Made by a program: the position numbers and the translations under genes. From assembly GCA_024277515.1 (NCBI GenBank), contig JAJRVB010000285.1:1-6596 (forward strand): a stretch of DNA of 6,596 bases, in the 5' to 3' direction. Shown in pieces: positions 1 to 5,879 of this stretch (positions within the stretch are counted from its first letter, which is position 1; the number at the start of each line of letters is the position of its first letter). Source of the stretch: Nitrospirota bacterium (lineage in GTDB: Bacteria > Nitrospirota > Thermodesulfovibrionia > UBA6902). The notes under the pieces are model-generated. The model was not told the DNA's origin. It ran no database searches and worked only from the letters and a program-made list of their open reading frames with translations.

Positions 1-735
1 ATAGAAGAAGCGCTTGAACACTATAAGCTTGCCCGCACGCTCCCGAACCTCAAGATACTCGGCATACACAAGCACATAGGCTCTCAAATAACTTCCATCC
101 AGCCGTTTGTCGACGCACTCCGGAAGGTCATACTGCTTGCTCAGACTTTGAGAGCCAACGGCATGGAAATCAGGTGTATTAATATGGGCGGGGGGCTTGG
201 TATCCCGTACCATAATGAGCATCCCCCGCAGCCTGGGGAACTCTCGCGGGCCATCATGCCGCTTTTGAAGAAAGACCGGTTCAACCTCATTCTGGAACCG
301 GGCAGGTCCATTGCAGGCAATGCCGGCATATTCGTTTCCAAGGTCCTGTATTTAAAAAAGCACCCGCAGAAGGAATTTGTCATCGTGGACGGAGGAATGA
401 ACGACCTTTTAAGGCCGAGTCTCTATAATGCATATCACGATGTGCTCCCGGTCAAAAAGAACAGGAGAGGAAAAATACTCGTGGATATAGTCGGCCCCAT
501 ATGTGAAGCAGGGGATTTTTTTGCGAAAGACCGGGAGCTGAACAGGTTGTCCCGGGGAGACCTTGTCGCTGTCATGAGCACCGGGGCCTATGGTTTCACA
601 ATGAGCTCAAATTATAACAGCAGGCCGAGGGCGGCAGAGGTGTTTGTCAGCGGAAAAGAGTTTCAGATAGTTCGTGAGAGGGAAACATACAGGGACTTGA
701 TACGAGGGGCCAGGACCCCCGATTTTTTGAAATAA
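1..735 (+). CDS. lysA: Diaminopimelate decarboxylase LysA (3' part; N-terminus outside window)
   Basis: PLP-dependent enzyme (fold III, alanine racemase-like barrel) that decarboxylates meso-diaminopimelate to L-lysine, the last step of the DAP pathway, in the cytoplasm. The frame is open from base 1, and the visible 244 residues are the C-terminal ~60% of a family usually near 415 residues. The N-terminal part with the PLP-binding lysine is therefore off the window. Visible motifs, numbered from base 1: GIHKHIGSQ (21-29); the PLP-phosphate glycine loop NMGGGLGIPY (61-70); LEPGRS (98-103); the substrate-site GPICEAGD with the conserved Cys168-Glu169; and GAYGF (195-199) with the active-site Tyr197. 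The methionine- or TTG-initiated starts near 148-163 are internal and should not be used. It ends at TAA 733-735, and 72 bases separate it from dapF, so it is probably the upstream gene of the same operon. No frameshift or lost residue is visible. Confidence 0.95.
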   Translation: MEEALEHYKLARTLPNLKILGIHKHIGSQITSIQPFVDALRKVILLAQTLRANGMEIRCINMGGGLGIPYHNEHPPQPGELSRAIMPLLKKDRFNLILEPGRSIAGNAGIFVSKVLYLKKHPQKEFVIVDGGMNDLLRPSLYNAYHDVLPVKKNRRGKILVDIVGPICEAGDFFAKDRELNRLSRGDLVAVMSTGAYGFTMSSNYNSRPRAAEVFVSGKEFQIVRERETYRDLIRGARTPDFLK

Positions 736-760
736 ATATATACTCAAATACTTTTAACCT

Positions 761-784
761 TTTGAAGCATGCGGATGCTTCAAA
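761..784 (+). other. Perfect 10-bp inverted repeat (hairpin) in the lysA-dapF gap
   Basis: TTTGAAGCAT (761-770) is followed by a GCGG loop (771-774) and its exact reverse complement ATGCTTCAAA (775-784). As RNA this gives a 10-bp stem with a 4-base loop. No run of T follows on the + strand, and on the - strand the arm runs into AAAGG, so it does not look like a normal intrinsic terminator. It ends 8 bases before the dapF Shine-Dalgarno. A role in mRNA stability or processing, or in setting dapF translation relative to lysA, is possible but inferred. Apart from this hairpin and the dapF ribosome site, the gap shows only AT-rich sequence. Confidence 0.6.
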
Positions 785-792
785 CAACGTGT

Positions 793-798
793 GGGAGA
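793..798 (+). promoter_or_regulatory. Ribosome binding site of dapF
   Basis: GGGAGA lies 9 bases before the ATG at 808. It decides the dapF start in favour of 808 over the in-frame ATG at 769, which sits inside the hairpin and would add 13 residues unlike the family's N-terminus. Confidence 0.65.
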
Positions 799-807
799 AT
801 ATGCATT

Positions 808-1689
808 ATGAAATTACAATTTATTAAAATGCAGGCCCTCGGCAATGATTTTATCATTATTGATGACAGGGATTCAAAGCTGAAAAATCTGAAACACCTT
901 TCCCGGAAGCTGTGCGACCGGAGGTTCGGAATCGGCGCTGACCAGTTTCTGGTGCTCTGCCACTCGGAGAAGGCCGATTTCGGGATGCGTACATTTAATG
1001 CGGACGGGTCTGAAGTGGAAATGTGCGGCAACGGCATACGGTGTCTCGGCAAATATATCTGGGACCATATAATGCGCTGCGACGAAAGCGCTTACGCAAA
1101 AAAATACTGTCAGAGCATCGACATCATTACCGTTGAGACCCTTGCCGGCATCATGACTCTGAAAAAGGTCCGTAACCTTTTCAAAATCAACATGGGCCAG
1201 CCGATACTTGAACCTTCACGGATACCGCTTAACGTTGCCCGGCTGTCAGGGAAACTAAAAAATTCAGCTGTCATGAAATATCCGCTAAAGATAAGGAAGG
1301 GTACGTTCAGGATAAACTGCGTCTCCATGGGCAATCCTCATGCAGTTATAGTTACAAAAAAAATCGAGTCGATACCCCTCGATGATTACGGCCCGCTCAT
1401 TGAACATCACAGCCTGTTCCCGAACCGGACCAATGTTGAATTCATCGAAATTATCGACAGAAGCAATATTAAAATGAGGGTATGGGAGAGAGGAGCCGGA
1501 GAGACGCTGGCATGCGGGACCGGGGCGTCCGCGTCCGCGGTTGCCGCGCACCTGCTCGGCCTGACCGAAAGGAGAGTGAATGTGCACCTTCCCGGGGGAA
1601 AACTCCTTATTGACTGGTCCCGAAAAGACGACAATGTCTACCTGACAGGCCCGGCTGTAACCGTATTTTACGGACGGATAGAGATTTGA
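808..1689 (+). CDS. dapF: Diaminopimelate epimerase DapF
   Basis: PLP-independent epimerase interconverting LL- and meso-diaminopimelate. It supplies meso-DAP for LysA and for peptidoglycan, and acts in the cytoplasm. From the ATG at 808 the protein has 293 residues and starts MKLQFIKMQALGNDF, the family's N-terminal substrate loop (Asn13). The two-cysteine acid/base pair is present: Cys73 in MCGNGIRC and Cys236 in ACGTGAS, the latter preceded by ERGAGET. NADGSE (~64-69), SMGNPH and the late LPGG complete the two pseudo-symmetric halves. The second cysteine is about 19 residues further along than in the E. coli enzyme (Cys217). The extra length lies mainly around residues 90-110 and 145-165. 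The TGA stop overlaps the yacG TTG start (TTGA, 1686-1689), suggesting translational coupling. Identification is secure from the catalytic motifs. Confidence 0.96.
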   Translation: MKLQFIKMQALGNDFIIIDDRDSKLKNLKHLSRKLCDRRFGIGADQFLVLCHSEKADFGMRTFNADGSEVEMCGNGIRCLGKYIWDHIMRCDESAYAKKYCQSIDIITVETLAGIMTLKKVRNLFKINMGQPILEPSRIPLNVARLSGKLKNSAVMKYPLKIRKGTFRINCVSMGNPHAVIVTKKIESIPLDDYGPLIEHHSLFPNRTNVEFIEIIDRSNIKMRVWERGAGETLACGTGASASAVAAHLLGLTERRVNVHLPGGKLLIDWSRKDDNVYLTGPAVTVFYGRIEI

Positions 1690-1874
1690 AAATAAACTGC
1701 CCGACATGCAGGAAGAAGACATCGTGGCACGGCAATCCTTACAGACCTTTATGTTCCGGGAGGTGCAAGCTTGTTGACCTTGGGGCATGGGCATCAGAAA
1801 AATTCGTAATTGAGGGCAAACTTGATGATGAAACAGGGAGTGAGCCTTCGGAAAAGGAGTCAGATTATGCTTAA
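1686..1874 (+). CDS. yacG: YacG-family zinc-finger protein (predicted DNA gyrase inhibitor)
   Basis: A 62-residue protein with the YacG signature: Cys5-x2-Cys8, then Cys23-x3-Cys27 embedded in RPLCSGRCKLVDLGAWASE. This matches the characterised E. coli family, where four cysteines bind one zinc and the protein binds GyrB to block gyrase activity. The C-terminal tail is acidic and Ser/Glu-rich (residues ~43-60), also usual for the family. The start is TTG at 1686, with a GGA at 1676-1678 seven bases upstream; no in-frame ATG exists before the cysteines. It overlaps dapF by 4 bases and dapB by 8 bases, so the three genes are almost certainly co-transcribed and probably translationally coupled. 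Finding it between two DAP-pathway genes is unusual: in E. coli it sits beside coaE and zapD. The gyrase role is transferred from the family, not shown here. It is a real small gene, easily missed because of its TTG start. Confidence 0.88.
   Translation: MKINCPTCRKKTSWHGNPYRPLCSGRCKLVDLGAWASEKFVIEGKLDDETGSEPSEKESDYA
1855..1860 (+). promoter_or_regulatory. Ribosome binding site of dapB
   Basis: AGGAGT, six bases before the ATG at 1867 and inside the yacG coding region. This strong site fixes the dapB start at 1867, not the in-frame upstream start near 1810, and places the NAD(P)H-binding glycine motif at the expected distance from the N-terminus. Confidence 0.8.
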
Positions 1875-2670
1875 CCTTATTGTATCCGGTGCGTCCGGCA
1901 GAATGGGAAACCGTATTATTGCGCTTGCAGGAGATATCGAGAATCTGAAACTTATAGGAGCGCTCGAACGAAAAGACTCCGCTGACCTGGGAAAAGACAT
2001 TGGCAGCATAACAGGCATAGGTGAAACCGGAGTGCGCGTTACGGACAGTGTGGGCGCGATACCTGAAAAAGGCGATGTGCTCGTTGATTTTTCATCTCCT
2101 TCAGCCACAATTGCATGTCTGAAGTCCCTCGCTAATGAACCGATCCCGGTCGTAATAGGAACAACCGGCTTCAGCAAGGATGAAATTGAATATATAAAGC
2201 TGTACGCGCAAAATACACCCTGCGTCTTTGCTCCGAACATGAGCGTCGGGATAAACCTTCTCCTCAGGATTCTCATGGACATAGCGAAAGTTACCGGGGA
2301 TGACTATGACGTTGAGATCATCGAAGCCCATCACAGGCTGAAAAAAGACGCGCCTTCCGGCACCGCGATGAAGATGGCCCAGGTACTTGCCTCGGCCCTG
2401 GGCAGGGACCTTGAGGAGAGTGCGGTTTATGCCCGTCACGGACTCATCGGTGAACGCACAAACAGGGAGATCGGCATACAGACAATTCGTGCCGGGGACA
2501 TCGTCGGCGAACATACTGTCCTGTTCGGAGGACTCGGGGAAAGGATAGAGATTACACACAAGGCGTCAAGCAGGGATACGTTTGCCAGGGGGGCGATAAA
2601 GGCGGCACTGTGGGTGCATAAACAGACCCCCGGCCTTTATGACATGCAGGATGTATTGGGGCTGAAATAG
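1867..2670 (+). CDS. dapB: 4-hydroxy-tetrahydrodipicolinate reductase DapB
   Basis: NAD(P)H-dependent reductase making tetrahydrodipicolinate from the DapA product, the shared early step of lysine and meso-DAP synthesis; cytoplasmic, normally a tetramer. From ATG 1867 it has 267 residues, close to the E. coli 273. The N-terminal Rossmann domain starts MLNLIVSGASGRMG with the GxxGxxG dinucleotide loop at 8-14. VIGTTGFS marks the next cofactor-contact strand and APNMSVGINLL the hinge into the C-terminal domain. EAHHRLKKDAPSGTA (153-167) holds the proposed catalytic His155 and Lys159 and the substrate-binding SGT. GERTNREIGIQTIRAGDIVG and FGGLGERIEITHKASSR are typical tetramer and hinge segments. 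It overlaps yacG by 8 bases and is the last gene of the + strand operon. The convergent regulator gene ends 25 bases downstream, and no convincing intrinsic terminator is visible in that gap. Confidence 0.96.
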   Translation: MLNLIVSGASGRMGNRIIALAGDIENLKLIGALERKDSADLGKDIGSITGIGETGVRVTDSVGAIPEKGDVLVDFSSPSATIACLKSLANEPIPVVIGTTGFSKDEIEYIKLYAQNTPCVFAPNMSVGINLLLRILMDIAKVTGDDYDVEIIEAHHRLKKDAPSGTAMKMAQVLASALGRDLEESAVYARHGLIGERTNREIGIQTIRAGDIVGEHTVLFGGLGERIEITHKASSRDTFARGAIKAALWVHKQTPGLYDMQDVLGLK

Positions 2671-2695
2671 CACCGGCCCGCCCTTAAAATCACAA

Positions 2696-3718
2696 TCAGG
2701 AGAGTGGTATTTTGCCTTCAAGGATTACATTGACCACTTCAGGATCAAACTGGGTCCCTGCGTTCTCTTTTAATTCCTTCATGACCTTCTGCAGGGTAAG
2801 GGCATCTCTGTAAGGCCGGGAACTCATCATCGCGTCAACCGCGTCGGCAACCATGACGATTCTGGCGGACAAAGGCGTCTCTTCGCCTTTCAGTCCTTCA
2901 GGATATCCCTTTCCGTCATATCGTTCGTGATGATAATGAATCACAGGGATTGCGTCTTCAAGAAACGGGACCGACTGGACGATCCTGACACCTATTGCGG
3001 GATGCTTTTTGATTTCCGTATATTCATCAAGCGTAAGCTTTCCGTTTTTCTTTAGAATGCTCTCTTCAATACCGATCTTTCCGATATCATGAATTGAAGC
3101 TGCATTTTCAATTTCCTTTATCATTCTCTCCGGTACACCCATTGCGCCTGCCAGACGGGCGGAAATGATGGAAACACGGTTGGAGTGGTTGAATGTGTAG
3201 TGGTCCTTGGCATCTATAGTAAGAATAAGGGCATTTACCGTGCCTTCATAACAGGTCATAATATTGCTTCTCGCCTTTCCGACCTGTTCCTCAAGATAGG
3301 AAGCCCTGTCCAGCAGTATGTCCCGCTCCAGCTTTAACCCGGTATTCGCGCGTCTCTTCTGCAAACCCTTCTCCACGACAAGCAGGACATCGTCCTTGTC
3401 AAACGGTTTAATCAAATAATCAAACGCGCCGAATCGGATTGCGTCTCTCGCTGTTTCAAGGCTCGCATATGCCGTCAACAGGACAACTTCCGTGTCCGGA
3501 TGCCTGCTCTTTATCTCCTGCAATGCTGTGATCCCGTCCATCCTGGGCATTTTTATGTCCATGACCACCAGGTCAACATGGGAATCATGCATCATTTCCA
3601 GTCCTTCATGAGCTCCGGTTGCGGTCGATACTTCATAGTGATCTTTAAGCACCATACGGATAGATTCCCTTGGCGCCAGTTCATCGTCAATTACAAGAAT
3701 AGCGTCTTTATTGTCCAC
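2696..3718 (-). CDS. Receiver-HD-GYP response regulator (predicted cyclic di-GMP phosphodiesterase)
   Basis: A 340-residue cytoplasmic two-component output protein. Residues ~5-118 form a complete receiver: acidic pair Asp11-Asp12, phospho-acceptor Asp54 (VVMDIKMPRMDG), Thr82 and Lys104 (LIKPF). A probable coiled linker (~116-158) leads to an HD-GYP domain (~160-336) with its expected motifs: DHYTFNHSNRV (His178), HDIGKIG (His210-Asp211, Lys214), KKHP (His239), HHERYDGKGYP (His263-His264, Asp268, GYP 271-273) and ADAVDAM (Asp292). Family knowledge predicts metal-dependent hydrolysis of cyclic di-GMP, switched by phosphorylation. No DNA-binding domain is present. It starts at GTG 3718 and overlaps the upstream kinase gene by 11 bases, which makes that kinase (and the one before it) the obvious phosphate source. 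Whether it cleaves c-di-GMP, a related cyclic dinucleotide or only acts through protein contacts cannot be read from the sequence. Confidence 0.93.
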   Translation of the reverse strand: MDNKDAILVIDDELAPRESIRMVLKDHYEVSTATGAHEGLEMMHDSHVDLVVMDIKMPRMDGITALQEIKSRHPDTEVVLLTAYASLETARDAIRFGAFDYLIKPFDKDDVLLVVEKGLQKRRANTGLKLERDILLDRASYLEEQVGKARSNIMTCYEGTVNALILTIDAKDHYTFNHSNRVSIISARLAGAMGVPERMIKEIENAASIHDIGKIGIEESILKKNGKLTLDEYTEIKKHPAIGVRIVQSVPFLEDAIPVIHYHHERYDGKGYPEGLKGEETPLSARIVMVADAVDAMMSSRPYRDALTLQKVMKELKENAGTQFDPEVVNVILEGKIPLS

Positions 3719-5759
3719 TCATCCGCCCTCCCTTTACAGAAATATTTGGATGTCTCCCCTCAACAACAGGCAATGTCACACTGAATATATGTATGTCTCC
3801 ATCGCTTTTCATTTCAAGGCTTCCGTTGTGCCCCTCAATCAACTTGTTACTTAAGGGAATATTCAGTTCAGACCCCAGATGGTTAATGTCCAGAAGGGGT
3901 TTCTGCAGGCCCTGCTTCAGTATGTCTATCGATTCTCCACCGCTGTATTTTATGGATATGACGGCAAGAGGTTTCTCCTGTGACACTGCATCCGCCTGCA
4001 TGGAAATAGACGTCCCTTCCGGCGTTCGGTCAATTATGCTCAAGACAATATAGTGTATTGCCTTTATTAATTGTTCTTTATCGGCATTTATAAAAAAAAC
4101 TTTATCCGCCGGTTTTGCAGAAAACCTGTGCGTTGCCGGTATCTGCTGCTGAACAAGATTTTGCGCCGCGCTCATGAAGTCATTAATATCAGTTGCCTGA
4201 ATATTGTAGTCCTGATTACTCGAAAAAGTCACCAGCTTGTCAATCAGGCTGTCAAGACGGTTTATTGATTGACTGACAGTGGTGATAAAAAATTTGTTCA
4301 GATCATCATCAACCTGCTTTTCACTCAGCAATTGTATGTATGTCTGGATCGATGTAAGGGGGTTTCGCACCTCATGGGCAATCTTTGCCATAAGGTCATT
4401 GACCGCCTCGAGTTTCTCCACCCGGCGGCGATGCTCCTCCAGTTTTTGGGAATCGGACAGGTCATTAAATATGATCCCTGCGCCTTCAGGCGCCTGCTGT
4501 TCATTAGTCAGCCTGTAGCTGTTAATACCGAGAGGCCTTCCCCCGGGCTGAATCATAACTTCATGACGCTCATATGACTTCCCGCTTACCATGGTTTCAT
4601 ACAGGATGTCCCCCAGGGGGGACGGGAGAGACCTGAGGTCGGCCCCGACAATCCGGTCGGGATCAAGCCCAAGAATGCCTGATGCCTGCTGATTGAAGAT
4701 AGTGACCTTTTCATCTTTATCTATGGCGATCATTCCACTGTTCATGCTCGAAAGGATGTTGTTAGTGAACTCCTTCTGATACCACATCTGATGATAAAGG
4801 TCTATGTCCTTCACAGCCGCGGCAAGATAATTGCACAATACATAAATGATTTCAAGCTCATCCCTGTAAAAGGGCTCTTCAGTAATTTTATTGCCAAGAT
4901 TCAGAATCCCGATCAGTTTCCCCTTATATATCATCGGGAAAGAGACCGAACACTGCAGGAAATCCATTTCTTTCCTGATATCGACTGACGACGTGTCATC
5001 ATAGGCAGTCGGCCTTTGCATTATGCGGCCGGTACGGGCAAGTCCGGCCACAAGCGCGCTGTTGTGCAGCAGTGTAAGATTATCGGCAATATACGGATCG
5101 AGTCCGCAGTTGGTCTTGACATGAAACCTGTCCTTGTCCCTGAGCATGACGGACATCTTGCCTACACGGGCGATTTCCATTACAGAGTCCATAAAATGGT
5201 CAAAAAGCTTTCGCATATCAAAGCTGACCGTCAGCATCTTGGCAAAATTAACGACCACCCTCTCCCTGAAATATCCGCCCCCGGGTCCGTTATGAGGTTC
5301 AAAACGACCGGAAGACACTTCCGCACCAGATCTCTCCACGGCCTCCCGAGTCTCCCGGGGCGGGGCATGCATCCGCGGATTCTTGAGCAGCCTGATTTCA
5401 TTCCTGAACCGCTGCCGCTCGAGCGCCCGCCTTACTATGGCATTCAGGCCCGTTCGTACTGATCCGGCATCAATATGCTCAAAAACACTTGCAGGGAGCT
5501 GAGCAGTCCTGAAACTGTCGAGTTTTTCCGGTGTTATGAGGACAACCATGTCCTCATCAAGCCTGCCGAGAAAGTCCCCGAGAGAGGACATCCTGTTTGA
5601 AACAGCGTCTACAAGAAAAAGATTAAGGGGGATATTGCTGTACAAATCCTCCAGTTCCACGAGTGTTTTCAGGGGATACACCGTGTACTGCTTCAGCGCG
5701 TCCCTGACATCGGGAATGACCGCGTCATCGCTGCTGCTTAATAGCGCCAGGAGTTCCAT
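3708..5759 (-). CDS. Histidine kinase-like protein: pseudo-receiver, GAF, PAS, HisKA, degenerate ATPase domain
   Basis: A 683-residue soluble sensor; no membrane segment is visible. The ATG at 5759 is preferred: it puts the first strand (MELLALL) at residue 1. A TTG at 5783 would add eight residues; neither has a clear Shine-Dalgarno. Domains in order: receiver-like fold (~1-125) with Asp51 in the phospho-site position (LFLVDA), but Ser9-Ser10 where the acidic pair should be and no receiver Lys-Pro; a polar Pro/Gly-rich linker (~128-165); GAF (~168-322); PAS (~329-437, NNILSSMNSGMIAIDKD); and HisKA with intact HEVRNPLTS (His462, Glu463, Asn466). The ATPase domain (~525-667) keeps the family outline and the ending FSVTLPV, but lacks key residues. 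N-box asparagines are Tyr570 and Ser574, the G1 Asp is Tyr605 with Glu609 for the second glycine, and the G2 GxGxG reads GSELN (629-633). It therefore probably cannot bind ATP normally. It overlaps the regulator gene by 11 bases, implying a shared pathway. Confidence 0.9.
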   Translation of the reverse strand: MELLALLSSSDDAVIPDVRDALKQYTVYPLKTLVELEDLYSNIPLNLFLVDAVSNRMSSLGDFLGRLDEDMVVLITPEKLDSFRTAQLPASVFEHIDAGSVRTGLNAIVRRALERQRFRNEIRLLKNPRMHAPPRETREAVERSGAEVSSGRFEPHNGPGGGYFRERVVVNFAKMLTVSFDMRKLFDHFMDSVMEIARVGKMSVMLRDKDRFHVKTNCGLDPYIADNLTLLHNSALVAGLARTGRIMQRPTAYDDTSSVDIRKEMDFLQCSVSFPMIYKGKLIGILNLGNKITEEPFYRDELEIIYVLCNYLAAAVKDIDLYHQMWYQKEFTNNILSSMNSGMIAIDKDEKVTIFNQQASGILGLDPDRIVGADLRSLPSPLGDILYETMVSGKSYERHEVMIQPGGRPLGINSYRLTNEQQAPEGAGIIFNDLSDSQKLEEHRRRVEKLEAVNDLMAKIAHEVRNPLTSIQTYIQLLSEKQVDDDLNKFFITTVSQSINRLDSLIDKLVTFSSNQDYNIQATDINDFMSAAQNLVQQQIPATHRFSAKPADKVFFINADKEQLIKAIHYIVLSIIDRTPEGTSISMQADAVSQEKPLAVISIKYSGGESIDILKQGLQKPLLDINHLGSELNIPLSNKLIEGHNGSLEMKSDGDIHIFSVTLPVVEGRHPNISVKGGRMSGQ
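3726..3734 (-). promoter_or_regulatory. Ribosome binding site of the HD-GYP regulator
   Basis: Reading the - strand, AAGGGAGGG lies 7 bases before the GTG at 3718, inside the end of the kinase gene. It supports the GTG as start. The nearby ATG at 3722-3720 is in the kinase frame and reaches a stop after four codons. Confidence 0.75.
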
Positions 5760-5845
5760 ATCAGTTATGTTTTTCTGCAACAAAGATACATGTCAGGAAA
5801 TAATTTGCCATAATAATTCGGCCTTATGCCTGCAGCCGGAACAAA

Positions 5846-5879
5846 ATTATATTATATATGTAATTACTCATTCTGTACA
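5846..5879 (-). promoter_or_regulatory. Candidate sigma-70 type promoter for the second kinase and the regulator
   Basis: On the - strand, TGTACA (5879-5874, four of six to TTGACA) is followed after 17 bases by a perfect TATAAT (5856-5851). A second overlapping TATAAT occupies 5851-5846. The -35 element lies in the last codons of the upstream kinase gene. The spacing is ideal and it faces the gene starting at 5759, giving an untranslated leader of roughly 80 bases. The sequence is AT-rich, so a chance TATAAT is possible. The rest of the 5760-5863 gap shows no convincing hairpin. Confidence 0.4.

Noticed and set aside
727..754. Possible promoter before dapF (TTGAAA, TATACT)
   Set aside because: TTGAAA at 727 has no good -10 at 16-18 bases, and TATACT at 739 has a C-run where the -35 should be; it looks like AT-rich spacer.
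1285..1794. 169-residue open frame on the - strand opposite dapF and yacG
   Set aside because: It runs antisense to two genes with clear catalytic or zinc motifs and shows no recognisable domain.
2640..2700. Possible terminator between dapB and the convergent regulator gene (GGGC ... GCCC)
   Set aside because: Only about four pairs over a long loop, and no T-run on either strand; the 25-base gap is too weak to call a terminator.
5016..5462. 148-residue open frame on the + strand opposite the second kinase
   Set aside because: It lies antisense to a well-supported kinase gene and its translation shows no family motif; it is a shadow of the coding frame.
5803..5840. Weak inverted repeats (CATAA/TTATG, and the CTGCAG palindrome) in the gap between the kinases
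   Set aside because: Stem of five pairs with mismatched flanks, and a six-base palindrome; both are expected by chance in such a sequence.
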